DNA of 64,000 bases, taken from the NCBI GenBank assembly GCA_039794405.1, contig JBDIVL010000012.1:26229-90228 (forward strand), given 5' to 3'. How positions within the stretch are numbered: the stretch's first letter is position 1; every line of letters begins with the position of its first letter. The notes below the pieces were generated by a model that saw nothing but the letters and a program-made list of their open reading frames with translations, was not told the origin of the DNA and ran no database searches. This stretch comes from JBDIVL01 sp039794405. GTDB lineage: Bacteria; Planctomycetota; Brocadiia; Brocadiales; Brocadiaceae. Positions 16,331 to 25,972 of the stretch are shown here, piece by piece. A program made the position numbers and the translations under genes.

Positions 16331-19300
16331 TGTGTTTCTTGTGGCTTATTTTGTAGACTTTTAACCGCAAAGGACACAAAAGGTTTTTCTTCGTGTCCTC
16401 TGTGGTTAAACTTTGTGCCCTTTGTGGTTAAATCTTTTTGATTTTCAATCGCAATAATAATCTCTCTTGCAAGATTCTTCTGCCGTTCCTTTTCTTTTTG
16501 CAAATAGTCTTCACCGAGTTCCTTTTTTAGCGCTGATATTTCCTCAACAGATTTTCGGCATCTGACATCATTGGTATTTTCAAGATTGGCAATCCGTCTC
16601 AGGGTATAGTCAGAAAGCGTGCCGTAGTCCAGAATATCTTCCCTCAAAGTTCTCAGGAAATCCAAATGCGGCAGCAATTCTTCCCAGGGTTTCTTTATGA
16701 AGGTGTTAATATTACTTAATGCTTTTTGCTCTAAGCTTACTTCACTGGGGGGACTATGCCGGTATTCTCTGAATATTTTTACCTTTTCATAATTCTCCCA
16801 GAATGAAATGCTTAAAGGCAGTCTGGTTTCGTTTTTATTACATGCGACAATATCAAATACTTCTTCAAGGGTTGTTTGATTTATCCCGCTTTCTTTTCCG
16901 GCATCATATTTTACATGGTGGATATACATCCTTCCCTTTTTGAAGAAAACCAAAAGCTCGTTTTCACCAGCTCTTTTTGCAACTTTTACTCTGGGAGGAT
17001 AATTTTTTAAATCGTCAATAAGTTCAGGATTTTCCTTTTTGATTTCTAAATATTTGGCTAGTACCATGGTATAAAAACTTTCTTGTTCCATGTTATCTGG
17101 GTTTTGCTGGATTCTTTCGTAAAGTCCGGCAGGTGTTGGCTCCTCATCAATGTCGAAAATCTTGGCATCTTCGCCTAAGGTATTATGGATCAAAAACATC
17201 TTGTTACAGGCGATTTCACGCGATTTAACCAACTCCGAGCCTTTTTCGGTTGGGAAGAAATTCACAATGTAAAGCTCGTCAAAAACCTTTTTACTGATAC
17301 GGTTTATACGGCCTACACGCTGGATTACCCGGACAGGATTCCATGGGATATCGTAATTAATCACCATTCCGGCGCGGTTCAGATTAAAGCCTTCAGATAT
17401 CCTGTCTGTGGTGAGTAAAATATCATATGCATCCTCTTGTTGATTATGCGAGGCGTTAAAATTTTTAATGATCTGGGATATTTTATGTACCGATAGATCT
17501 CCAGCTACAACTAAGAGTCTTTCACTGAAGTGTTTTTCAAGGTTGGGCTCAAGGTATTTTACGGTATCTAGGTATTCAGAAAATATTATTAATTTTCTTT
17601 TTGGTTCGCCTTTGTTTGGTTTCTGTTTTAGAATGTCTTTGATATTTTTTAATAAACAATCCACTTTGGGATCGTTCTCAACCAAATTTAAGACTGACAG
17701 TTCTTTCTGGATATTGTCAAAAAGAGCCAAATCCGCTTTTATGTGGGCAAGGAAGTCATCTTTGTATGTAAATTTATTGACTTCATAAATCTCATGATTT
17801 TTGGGATAATCTCCGTTTCTTATCTTCTCAGAGTAATCCTTCAAATACTCCTCAATTTGTTCCATGTCCAAGTCATATATTTTTTCCAAAAGAGAGCGGT
17901 CAAGGATATATTTATCTGTTTTCTCAATAAACGTTAAGGCATTTTCTGTAATTTTCAGGAAATTCTTAATACTTTGTCTGAAAGAACCGAACGAACTCTC
18001 AAAGCGTTTAACCAGCAATCTCCGCATAAAGTCGTATAAGTTACGCTGTTGAATATATTGAAAATTTTCCTTTTCTGTTAATTTCTCGCCAGCGATTTTT
18101 TCCCGCTCTGTTTTGTATTCAAAGGGACGATAAATTGCACCCTTGAACTGCCCACCCTCGTCAGGGTCGCCGAAATAGTTACGAATAATCCTGTCGTAAA
18201 ATGCTGACTGTTCTTTGGTCAACTCAAAAAACCATTCTTTAGGGTCTTCAATCCTGGACAGATTTTTAACTTCGTCTTTGTAGTAAGGATTTTTCTGCAG
18301 GTCAAGGCGGTTGCGTCGGATGGTAACCGGTTCTATCACATCCCTGATTTGCTTTGCAAGATAGTGAGATCGCTTTTTTATTTTTACTAAATCTATTGGT
18401 AGCTCTCCAAAAAGTGCCGAATAATAATTCTCTGCCTTTTTTCTCTTAGATTCATGTGGCGAGTTCCAATATTTTTTTATGTAACCAAGCCTGTCAAAAA
18501 TACTTTTAAACTCGGTAAACTTACCGACAAGGTTGTTTTCCAAAGTTATTGACGATTTCTTTGGCGTAATGAAAAGCTTTAGTAAAGATAGAATATCACC
18601 GGGTCTGTTATTAAAGGGTGTAGCGGTAAGCAAAATAACAATCCTGTTGCGGCAGATATTTTTCAAATATTCATAATCTTGTGTATCCTGATTTCTAAAA
18701 CGATGCGCTTCGTCCACAATTACCGCATCAATATCTTTTGCTTTGTTTACAAAGTCTGCAATGTTTTCCAAATCGCCCAATGATCGGACTTCCCAATCAT
18801 AAAGCCCGAATTCTTCGGTATATTTTTTCCATCCGGAGTTTTTGTTCCTATCTCCAACGAGACCCGGCGGACAAATAACAATACCGCGCCTTTTTAATTC
18901 TCTTGCAACTGCACAGGCAATGATTGTCTTACCCAAACCGACGACATCAGCAATAATTACCCCGTTGTTATTTTCAATAATTGCAAGTGCTTGTTTTACA
19001 GCATCGAGCTGATATTGATATGGTGTGTAGCCGTTTTCTTCCAATGTTTTAATAAGCGATTGGCCGACCGCCTTTTGTTCAAATGAATCAAGGTACGTTT
19101 TCAGTACCAGAACAAACGCCTCAAACGGAGTAATATCTTTAACGAGCGTCTTATTCTCAATTATGTCTATTAATCCTCTTTTAATAACATCATCTTCGGT
19201 TATTTTTACTGCCTCGTCCCATAAGCTATTAAAATACTCTTCAGCATCGTCAAAACCAAAATCGCTTATTTCAACGTTAAACTCTTCCTGTGTGGTAATA

Positions 19301-19785
19301 CCAGCCTTTGTCAGATTACTGCTACCAGTGATAAATAAATTATTCCTGCCAACCTGCCCTTCTTCTAATTTAAATAGATAAATCTTGGAGTGATTTGGAT
19401 TGTATGTCTTCCGGATGATGAGCTTGTTCTCGCTGATAAGTTTGATAAAATATCTGACTTGCAGATAAAATTCTTCTGTATCAAAATCCTCTGTATTGAG
19501 CGATTTTTTTACTGATTGCAAGAATTTGTAACATTTTTCCTCATCGGATAATTGATTATTCTGCCCAGAAAATTCTAGAAGGCCAAAATTTGTTTTATCA
19601 ACATAGAGGCCGACTAAAACCTTCAGATTTACATCGGGTTTTTTTCTCAGCCCTTCATATAATTCCCTTATTCCAGAAAAATAGAAAAACCCCACTAAAA
19701 ACTTTAATTCATCGCTTTTTTGAATCAATTCAATTAAACGTTTTTTTAAGTTTTTGGCATTATGGTTGGTAATAAAATTTTTCAT
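16327..19785 (-). CDS. PLD-domain/SNF2-type helicase of a restriction or DISARM-like system
   Basis: 1152 aa. Residues ~1-190 form a phospholipase-D-like nuclease domain: NHSKIYLF (HxK, near residue 130) followed by GSSNLTKAGI. Only one HxK half-site is seen, so a dimer would be needed for activity. Then a superfamily 2 helicase: Walker A VGLGKTI (~285), VDEAH (~357), LTATPFNNR, and in the second RecA domain LLTTDRISEGFNL and RVGRINR. The C-terminal ~250 residues are typical of helicases paired with large adenine methylases. The last ~35 residues (from TTKGTKFNHRGHEE) are encoded by the repeat sequence at 16361-16432, so the original end has been replaced. The neighbouring methylase is broken, so this helicase probably lacks its partner now. 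Confidence 0.85.
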   Translation of the reverse strand: MKNFITNHNAKNLKKRLIELIQKSDELKFLVGFFYFSGIRELYEGLRKKPDVNLKVLVGLYVDKTNFGLLEFSGQNNQLSDEEKCYKFLQSVKKSLNTEDFDTEEFYLQVRYFIKLISENKLIIRKTYNPNHSKIYLFKLEEGQVGRNNLFITGSSNLTKAGITTQEEFNVEISDFGFDDAEEYFNSLWDEAVKITEDDVIKRGLIDIIENKTLVKDITPFEAFVLVLKTYLDSFEQKAVGQSLIKTLEENGYTPYQYQLDAVKQALAIIENNNGVIIADVVGLGKTIIACAVARELKRRGIVICPPGLVGDRNKNSGWKKYTEEFGLYDWEVRSLGDLENIADFVNKAKDIDAVIVDEAHRFRNQDTQDYEYLKNICRNRIVILLTATPFNNRPGDILSLLKLFITPKKSSITLENNLVGKFTEFKSIFDRLGYIKKYWNSPHESKRKKAENYYSALFGELPIDLVKIKKRSHYLAKQIRDVIEPVTIRRNRLDLQKNPYYKDEVKNLSRIEDPKEWFFELTKEQSAFYDRIIRNYFGDPDEGGQFKGAIYRPFEYKTEREKIAGEKLTEKENFQYIQQRNLYDFMRRLLVKRFESSFGSFRQSIKNFLKITENALTFIEKTDKYILDRSLLEKIYDLDMEQIEEYLKDYSEKIRNGDYPKNHEIYEVNKFTYKDDFLAHIKADLALFDNIQKELSVLNLVENDPKVDCLLKNIKDILKQKPNKGEPKRKLIIFSEYLDTVKYLEPNLEKHFSERLLVVAGDLSVHKISQIIKNFNASHNQQEDAYDILLTTDRISEGFNLNRAGMVINYDIPWNPVRVIQRVGRINRISKKVFDELYIVNFFPTEKGSELVKSREIACNKMFLIHNTLGEDAKIFDIDEEPTPAGLYERIQQNPDNMEQESFYTMVLAKYLEIKKENPELIDDLKNYPPRVKVAKRAGENELLVFFKKGRMYIHHVKYDAGKESGINQTTLEEVFDIVACNKNETRLPLSISFWENYEKVKIFREYRHSPPSEVSLEQKALSNINTFIKKPWEELLPHLDFLRTLREDILDYGTLSDYTLRRIANLENTNDVRCRKSVEEISALKKELGEDYLQKEKERQKNLAREIIIAIENQKDLTTKGTKFNHRGHEEKPFVSFAVKSLQNKPQETQ
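16361..16432 (+). repeat. cluster of TTAACCxCAAAGGACACAAA-type repeats, direct and inverted
   Basis: Three copies: one in plus orientation at 16361-16383 (TTAACCGCAAAGGACACAAA) and two inverted at 16389-16410 and 16411-16432 (CTTTGTGCCCTTTGTGGTTA). They lie inside the 3' end of the helicase frame and encode its odd tail. Confidence 0.75.
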
Positions 19786-20100
19786 ATTTATCTTTAGTCC
19801 AAATCTTCCAAGATAAAATCATTTAGTTTGCCTATCGTCATGAAGATAGCGGGAATATTAAAACCCTTAAATATATTATTTCAACCTGGCATACTCAAAA
19901 TAAATATCAATTCCACTTTCCCGATTTTATCAAGTAAAATTAGTGATTGAATTTTTGGGGGCATTTTAACATTAACGAAAATTATATGCAATTTTTAAAA
20001 CTGACATGTGGGCTTTCTTATCGTAAACTAGGTAAAGTAACAGATGAAAACTGGAAACAAATAATGGAGTGGTTAAATAGGGTAAGGAAAAATGAAAAAC
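19786..20100. other. intergenic region upstream of the helicase
   Basis: AT-rich. It should hold the helicase promoter (minus strand). A minus-strand stretch just before the helicase start reads FNIPAIFMTIGKLNDFILEDLD and stops at a TAA about 9 bases before the helicase ATG; it could be the end of a decayed gene. A 70-codon plus-strand frame (19947-20159) runs through the terminator hairpin and is not supported. Confidence 0.3.
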
Positions 20101-20102
20101 AA

Positions 20103-20140
20103 ACAAAAAATCCCAATATCTTTTTACAGATATTGGGATT
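20103..20140 (-). terminator. rho-independent terminator of cspA
   Basis: A 12-bp stem AATCCCAATATC/GATATTGGGATT (20109-20140), followed on the minus strand by TTTTTTGTTTG. It lies about 110 bp after the cspA stop. Confidence 0.75.
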
Positions 20141-20249
20141 CTTTATAGTGTTATTATAATTATATTGAGCCGGTTACTCTGTATTCTTTTATATACTATA
20201 ACTGTTTAGTTGGTTCTACTTTAAAATAAGAGTACGCTTTTAAATAAAT

Positions 20250-20450
20250 TTATAATTTAACAACTTTTGACGCCTTGTAACCTCTTTGGTCTTTAATGAC
20301 CTCAAAGTCAACCTTATCTCCTTCGGCGAGGGTTCTAAACCCACTACCCTGGATCTCGGTCTGATGCACAAAAACATCTGCTCCGTTATCCTGAGTGATA
20401 AAACCAAAACCTTTTTTGTCATTAAACCATTTTACTGTTCCACTTGCCAT
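20250..20450 (-). CDS. cspA: cold-shock protein (CspA family)
   Basis: 66 aa from the ATG at 20450, which follows an AGGGGGTG ribosome-binding site; a GTG nine bases earlier is too close to that site. Both RNA-binding motifs are present: GTVKWFNDKKGFGFI (RNP1) and DVFVHQTEI (RNP2), then a GDKVDFEV strand and KASKV end. A single-domain nucleic-acid chaperone that melts mRNA structure. Monocistronic, flanked by terminators on both sides. Confidence 0.95.
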   Translation of the reverse strand: MASGTVKWFNDKKGFGFITQDNGADVFVHQTEIQGSGFRTLAEGDKVDFEVIKDQRGYKASKVVKL

Positions 20451-20479
20451 ATTAATCACCCCCTTTTAGCATTTAAAAT

Positions 20480-20524
20480 AAGAAAACAAAAAAAGGCTAC
20501 AATAGTTGTAACTATTGTAGCCTT
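20480..20524 (-). terminator. rho-independent terminator of the radical SAM gene
   Basis: A 15-bp perfect stem (AAGGCTACAATAGTT/AACTATTGTAGCCTT, 20493-20524) with a two-base loop, followed on the minus strand by TTTTTTTGTTTTC. It ends transcription from the upstream gene at 20662-22140. Confidence 0.8.
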
Positions 20525-20661
20525 ATTATTACATCAAAAAATCTTAACACAAATTTGTAATATAGCCGAATGTCAACTATGTAGCATCATGATACCATAC
20601 ATTATGCAATAAAGCAATGCTAAATAATAATTTTTTTTCAACCTAAACTTTTCGGAATTAA

Positions 20662-22140
20662 TTACAGGACGTGTAATTCACTAACTTTCCGGAAATGGTG
20701 GCCGTAAACTGCAAGTGTAATGGATAGTGGCAATAATTCTCGACGATAAAAATACGTCCATAACAGGAGTTTCCAAAATTGGACGCGTTCATTGCCAAGG
20801 ATACCTAAGTGGTAGATAGCACGAAATAACATGAGTACATGATTGAATTTAAACTGTGCTTTAATCTTTGGCGCTTTATATTCCCGAAAGAATATCTTTA
20901 TGCGCTGATAATAATTTTCGGGGGAATAAATGTATCTCAATATACTCTTATATCCTTCCCGGAATGTATTAATATCCATAGCCGGGATAATATTCGTTGT
21001 ACCGTCTACATTATCTCCCGACATCTGTCCAAGCAAACGCCCCTCTTGCTTTAGACGTTCGTATAGTTTTGTCCCTGCCGGGGCCTGAAGCAGGCCAATC
21101 ATCGCCGACACAATCCCGCTTTTCTGTATAAAATCAATTTGTCGCTGAAAGATGGATGGCGTATCGCTATCGAATCCTACGATAAAGCCCGCTTGTACTT
21201 GCAGTCCGGCTCGCTGAATACGCCGCACATCTTCGATCAAATTACGGTTTTTGTTCTGCTTTTTATTACATTCTGCCAGACTGTCCGTATCCGGCGTCTC
21301 AATTCCAATAAAAACTGCATGAAAACCTGCTTCAGACATCATCCGCATCAAGTCGTCATCATCAGCCAAGTTGATAGAAGCTTCCGTATTAAATGGTATC
21401 GGTGCATGCTCTCTTTGCCATTTAATTAAAGCAGGCAGCAATTCATCCTTAAGATTTTTTTTGCTTCCGATGAGGTTGTCGTCTACGAAGAATACGGGTC
21501 CGCGCCATCCCATATTATAGAAACTATCCAACTCGGTAATGATTTGTTCAGCAGTTTTGGTACGTGGACGTTGTCCGAATAGTGACGTCACATTGCAGAA
21601 TTCACAGTGGTATGGACAACCTCGGGAGTACTGTATACTCATCGAGGCATATTGCCTCAGATCAGCTAATTCCCAAAGAGGCGCTGGAGTTTTTCGAATG
21701 TCAGCAAAATGAGACGTGGTGTATACCCGCCTGGCACAATTATTATTCAGATCTTCTAAAAAGAATGGCAGGGTTAACTCCGCTTCGTTGAGTACGAAAT
21801 GATCAACACTCTCAAATTGCTCATGCTCACTCGTAAATAAAGGCCCTCCGGCAACTACACTAAGTCCGGCTTCCTTGCAGCGTTTAATGATATGCTGCGC
21901 CGACCTTCTTTGTATAACCATACTGCTAATAAACGCATAATCCGCCCATGCCAGGTCTTCATCCCTGAGTCTTGTTACGTTGACGTCAACTAAGCGCTTT
22001 GACCATTCTGGCGGCAACATTGCAGCAATTGTCAGTAATCCTAGCGGTGGAAAGGAGGCCTTTTTGCGTATGAACTTAAGTGCATGTTTAAAACTCCAAA
22101 ACGTATCCGGAAACTCAGGATATATTAATAATATATTCAT
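20662..22140 (-). CDS. B12-binding radical SAM protein (DUF4070 family)
   Basis: 492 aa from the ATG at 22140, where the typical start MNILLIYPEFP begins; no strong ribosome-binding site is seen. The N-terminal ~150 residues form a cobalamin-binding Rossmann-type domain (PPLGLLTIAAMLP, VVAGGPLFTSE, HFVLNEAE). The radical SAM core follows with SRGCPYHCEFC (CxxxCxxC) and the characteristic VDDN, GIETP and GFIVGFDSD strands. The C-terminal ~140 residues fit the DUF4070 layout shared with the hopanoid C-2 methylase HpnP and other class B methylases. Whether the substrate is a hopanoid or another lipid cannot be decided from sequence alone. Transcribed alone, with its own terminator. Confidence 0.85.
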   Translation of the reverse strand: MNILLIYPEFPDTFWSFKHALKFIRKKASFPPLGLLTIAAMLPPEWSKRLVDVNVTRLRDEDLAWADYAFISSMVIQRRSAQHIIKRCKEAGLSVVAGGPLFTSEHEQFESVDHFVLNEAELTLPFFLEDLNNNCARRVYTTSHFADIRKTPAPLWELADLRQYASMSIQYSRGCPYHCEFCNVTSLFGQRPRTKTAEQIITELDSFYNMGWRGPVFFVDDNLIGSKKNLKDELLPALIKWQREHAPIPFNTEASINLADDDDLMRMMSEAGFHAVFIGIETPDTDSLAECNKKQNKNRNLIEDVRRIQRAGLQVQAGFIVGFDSDTPSIFQRQIDFIQKSGIVSAMIGLLQAPAGTKLYERLKQEGRLLGQMSGDNVDGTTNIIPAMDINTFREGYKSILRYIYSPENYYQRIKIFFREYKAPKIKAQFKFNHVLMLFRAIYHLGILGNERVQFWKLLLWTYFYRRELLPLSITLAVYGHHFRKVSELHVL

Positions 22141-22639
22141 TATATTTTCGTTAATATTCTCATACAACCATGAGCAGTAAAAAAATATTTTTCCTTTCCT
22201 GATTTATCAAAGTTTGCAACTACCAATCAAAAAGATTGAAAATAGTATAGATATTACACAACTGACTATTCTTCATAAAAATCTATATTCTTATAACATA
22301 AACAAACGTGATGTCAAATATAAAAGACGAAGATGAAAGCTGTTTTTGATTTTTGAAATTGCTTGGACTTGTAAGATATTCCAGGGAATCCAGGGAAGGG
22401 TTATTCTTTTATTTTACGGACAACGACATGAGCTTTATAACAAAAATTAAAAATGTTTTTTACGATTTCCCGCTGTAGGAGGATTAGAAGGGGGTATAGG
22501 GAGATAACAGAGATGACCAAATCTTTCTTCTTTACAAAAAAAGAAATAATATTGTCTGCTTTTAATTGAAAACTCTGATAAATATATTTTGATGCCCGAT
22601 AAATTGCCCGGTTGTATATTTATTTTTCATAAACTGTTC
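22141..22639. other. intergenic region between rpsD and the radical SAM gene
   Basis: No gene, tRNA or strong hairpin seen. It should hold the promoter of the radical SAM gene and the end of the rpsD transcript. Confidence 0.4.
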
Positions 22640-23245
22640 TTAGCGTGTCATGAGGGCAACAACACGATCAACATCAACTGGCAAACTGATATCCTCATAG
22701 GTGGGAAGCGCCAACACAGTAATTTCCATTTTTTCCTGATCCAAGACTAGCCAATCCGGCCGTATGTTGTTAGTCCGTCCTACCAATTCCCGATAAAATT
22801 TCTGCAGGTTTTCACGCTTCCGTACGGTAATGATATCTCCATTATACACCTGGATGGATGGGATATTAACTGTTCTGCCATTAAGCTGGAAATGAACGTG
22901 CGTTACACCCTGACGTGCCTGGAGACGGGTCAATACCAGACCTGCCCGGTAAATGATATTGTCTATCCTTCGCTCGCAAAGCATCAGTAAATTCTCGCCA
23001 GTGTTGCCTTTCATTCGTGTAGCCCTCTTGAAAAGTCTTTTAAACTGGCGTTCATTCATCCCATAAAAGAACTTAATTTTTTGTTTTTCCCTTAAGGCAA
23101 GACCGTATTCAGAAATTTTAGGCCGGCGTGCCATACCCGGAAGCTTTTTCCGGCGTTCATATGCTTTGGCTGCGCCCGAGTTCTCAAAAATCAGTACACC
23201 CAAGCGACGATTTACCTTTGCTTTTGGCCCCGTATAACGTCCCAT
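22640..23245 (-). CDS. rpsD: 30S ribosomal protein S4
   Basis: 201 aa, full length. N-terminal MGRYTGPK.K..RRLG, the SEYGLALREKQKIKFFYGMNERQFKRLF block and the S4 RNA-binding domain (LCERRIDNIIYRAGLVLTRLQARQ.V.H.H) are all present. The N-terminal zinc-binding cysteines are absent, so it is a zinc-free (C-) form. S4 binds 16S rRNA early in assembly. It stands alone here, away from the usual alpha operon. Confidence 0.97.
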   Translation of the reverse strand: MGRYTGPKAKVNRRLGVLIFENSGAAKAYERRKKLPGMARRPKISEYGLALREKQKIKFFYGMNERQFKRLFKRATRMKGNTGENLLMLCERRIDNIIYRAGLVLTRLQARQGVTHVHFQLNGRTVNIPSIQVYNGDIITVRKRENLQKFYRELVGRTNNIRPDWLVLDQEKMEITVLALPTYEDISLPVDVDRVVALMTR

Positions 23246-23600
23246 AATAGACTCCGCATGTCAGCTTCCAAAAATCTCATATAATACCAACTATGAAAAT
23301 GATAAAACATATTCAACTCATTATGATGAGAATGATTTTTGTCAATTCAGTGAAAAAATTAAAAATCTTACATCCTAATGTCATAGCTAACCAGGGATTG
23401 GTTAAATGTCAAGGTGAAAACAAATCTATTAGATTTCAGAAACTCATTTAAAGGCAATCTGTTCAATAAAAAATGGTTGAATAAGAAAGATTTATACAAT
23501 AAAATTGATTTTTTATCTTTTCTTTCCAACGAAAGATAATAATTGTATCCTACCTTATCTAGGGTGAAAAATACAAAGCTAATTAATATATAAGTATGAA
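23246..23600. other. intergenic region between divergent rpsD and kdsB
   Basis: Divergent promoter region, very AT-rich. A short ATGATGAGAATGATTTTT stretch near 23320 looks faintly like a Fur-type site but is not convincing. No reading frame or RNA recognised. Confidence 0.35.
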
Positions 23601-24365
23601 ATGAACAATGTAAAGGCCGTTGCCATTATTCCAGCAAGATACTCATCGACCAGGTTGCCCGGAAAACTCATCCTACCTGAAGTTAAGGCCGTTACAGGGA
23701 AGTATATCATAGAACACGTCTATCAAAATGTAAAACAGTCAAGACGACTTCATAAAGCAATCGTTGCCACAGATAGCGTACTTATTTACGATATTGTTAA
23801 AAATTTTCATGGCGAAGTTGAGATGACCTCTTCCACGCACACCTCAGGAACAGATAGAATTGCAGAGGTAGCAGAACGATTGGACGCTGATATCATTGTA
23901 AATATACAAGGAGACGAGCCGGAGGTAAATGCGTCTATGATAGACCAAGTCATAGACGTCTTGGCAGAAGACAACGATGCAACGATGGCAACTCTTGCGA
24001 GCAAAATAACAGATAAGGCAGAATTAGCAAATCCCAATGTGGTAAAAGTCGTGCTGGATAATAGAGGATATGCGCTCTATTTTTCCCGTTCGCAAATCCC
24101 TTATGTTCGCGATAGTAAATATCTATTCAACAACCAGAATATTACCTTTTTGCGGCACATGGGTATTTATGCATATCAGAGAGAGTTTTTATTGAGATAT
24201 GCCAAACTTCCGTCATCAGCTTTAGAAAACATTGAGATGCTGGAACAGCTCAGGGCAATTTCTCATGGTTATAAGATAAAAGTAGCAATTACAAATTATA
24301 CGACAAGAGGTATTGACACAAGGGATGATTTAATCGCATTTATGGAAAAGTATAAAAATGACTAA
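23601..24365 (+). CDS. kdsB: 3-deoxy-manno-octulosonate cytidylyltransferase (CMP-Kdo synthetase)
   Basis: 254 aa. Activates Kdo with CTP for attachment to lipid A. Motifs: IIPARYSSTRLPGK near the N-terminus, VATDS, the H.SGTDR.AE segment, VNIQGDEPE, and HMGIYAYQREFL..YA..P.S.LE..E.LEQLR. All are standard for KdsB. The gene overlaps pyrG by 8 bp, which couples the enzyme to its CTP supplier. With lpxC and lpxA it indicates a lipopolysaccharide-type outer membrane. Confidence 0.95.
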   Translation: MNNVKAVAIIPARYSSTRLPGKLILPEVKAVTGKYIIEHVYQNVKQSRRLHKAIVATDSVLIYDIVKNFHGEVEMTSSTHTSGTDRIAEVAERLDADIIVNIQGDEPEVNASMIDQVIDVLAEDNDATMATLASKITDKAELANPNVVKVVLDNRGYALYFSRSQIPYVRDSKYLFNNQNITFLRHMGIYAYQREFLLRYAKLPSSALENIEMLEQLRAISHGYKIKVAITNYTTRGIDTRDDLIAFMEKYKND

Positions 24366-25953
24366 ACACATATTTGTTACAGGTGGCGTGGTATCTTCAC
24401 TCGGTAAGGGACTTAATTCTGCCTCTATTGCGATGTTATTAGAGAGCAGGGGATTAAAGGTGAGGCTTCAGAAGTTTGATCCCTATGTAAACATAGACCC
24501 AGGCACCATGAGCCCTTATGAGCATGGAGAAGTATATGTAACGGAAGATGGTGCCGAGACAGACCTGGACCTTGGACATTACGAAAGATTTACGAATACC
24601 GAAACAAACCGATATTGTAACTTTACTACGGGTTCAATTTATTACTCTGTCATTATGAAAGAGCGCAAAGGGGAATATTTAGGAAAAACGGTACAGGTAA
24701 TTCCCCATATCACAAATGAAATTATAGAATGTGTTGAAAAGCTAGATGGGCCAGATACAGATGTTGTTATTTCAGAGATCGGGGGGATTGTTGGAGATAT
24801 AGAAAACCAGCCATTCCTTGAAGCAATTAGACAGTTTGGCCAAAAAGCAGGGAGGGAAAATGTACTGTATATCCATTTAACCCTTGTTCCTTACTTAAGT
24901 GCTGCCGATGAGATAAAGACGAAACCCACACAACATAGCGTAGGAATGCTACGGCAGGCTGGGATTCAACCCGATATCATTATTTGCAGGACGGAAAAAC
25001 ACATCAGCGCAGAGATAAAAGAAAAGTTGTCACTCTTTTGTAACGTAGATAAGAATGCAATTATAGAAGAAAGAGATGTAAAACCATATATCTATGAGAT
25101 ACCATTGATACTTGTTGAGCAAGGTCTTGATAAACTCATTATCCAGAAATTGAGATTGAAAACCAACGGTGATAATATTGATAAATGGTTGTCAATATTG
25201 GAGATACTGAAAAATCCAAACCAGGCAATAGAGATCGCAGTTGTTGGGAAGTACATCTGTCATCAATCAGCTTACGAGTCTATATATGAATCCCTCATCC
25301 ATGGGGGGATAGGGAATTATGCAAGGGTAAGAAGTAGGAGAGTTGAATCCGAGGATATTGAAAAAAACGGGGCTAAGGCTCATCTGGAAGGAGTAAGAGG
25401 TATCCTTGTACCTGGAGGATTTGGTGAGCGTGGCATTGAAGGAAAAATTGAAGCAATACAGTACGCAAGAGAGAATAAGATACCATTTTTTGGTATTTGT
25501 CTCGGAATGCAGTGTGCTGCCATAGAGTTTGGGAGAAACATTTGTAATCTTAAGGATGCAAATAGTACTGAATTTGATATTAATAACCCACATCCGGTGA
25601 TTAGCCTGCTGGAAGAACAGAGAAAAATATCCCACAAAGGCGGAACGATGAGATTAGGGGCACAACCGTGCATCATCCAGGAAGGTACAAAGGCATTTAA
25701 GGCATATGGAAGGCAAAATATATCAGAGCGACATCGACATAGATATGAATTCAACAATGCCTATAAGGAAATATTCTCGGCCAACGGAATGATCTTTAGC
25801 GGGCACTCTCCAAAAGATCAATTGGTAGAAATCATGGAATTGAAAGATCATCCATGGTTTATGTGTGTGCAATTTCATCCGGAATTTAAATCAAAACCTA
25901 CAAATCCACACCCTTTATTTAAAGAATTCATCAGGGCATCGTTAACATATTAA
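24358..25953 (+). CDS. pyrG: CTP synthase
   Basis: 531 aa. Synthetase domain: MTKHIFVTGGVVSSLGKGL, DPYVNIDPGTMSPYEHGEVYVTEDGAETDLDLGHYERF and TKPTQHSVG. Glutaminase domain: FFGICLGMQ with the nucleophile Cys, and QFHPEFKSKP with the catalytic His and Glu. Aminates UTP to CTP using glutamine. Starts inside the end of kdsB. It ends only 19 bp from the end of convergent parB, so the two transcripts must overlap. Confidence 0.97.
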   Translation: MTKHIFVTGGVVSSLGKGLNSASIAMLLESRGLKVRLQKFDPYVNIDPGTMSPYEHGEVYVTEDGAETDLDLGHYERFTNTETNRYCNFTTGSIYYSVIMKERKGEYLGKTVQVIPHITNEIIECVEKLDGPDTDVVISEIGGIVGDIENQPFLEAIRQFGQKAGRENVLYIHLTLVPYLSAADEIKTKPTQHSVGMLRQAGIQPDIIICRTEKHISAEIKEKLSLFCNVDKNAIIEERDVKPYIYEIPLILVEQGLDKLIIQKLRLKTNGDNIDKWLSILEILKNPNQAIEIAVVGKYICHQSAYESIYESLIHGGIGNYARVRSRRVESEDIEKNGAKAHLEGVRGILVPGGFGERGIEGKIEAIQYARENKIPFFGICLGMQCAAIEFGRNICNLKDANSTEFDINNPHPVISLLEEQRKISHKGGTMRLGAQPCIIQEGTKAFKAYGRQNISERHRHRYEFNNAYKEIFSANGMIFSGHSPKDQLVEIMELKDHPWFMCVQFHPEFKSKPTNPHPLFKEFIRASLTY

Positions 25954-25972
25954 ATTTAAATGTAATAGATAA

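Noticed and set aside
15860..16440. Repeats around the GxxExxY gene as a possible CRISPR array
   Set aside because: Copies are few, in both orientations, with no uniform spacers and no cas genes.
19947..20159. 70-codon plus-strand frame before cspA
   Set aside because: It runs through the cspA terminator hairpin, has no ribosome-binding site and no recognisable content.
20662..22140. Firm naming of the radical SAM protein as HpnP
   Set aside because: The layout fits the wider DUF4070 family; no substrate-specific residues could be confirmed by eye.
23300..23345. Fur-box-like stretch between rpsD and kdsB
   Set aside because: Only a loose AT-rich resemblance to the GATAATGATAATC-type site; no symmetric core.
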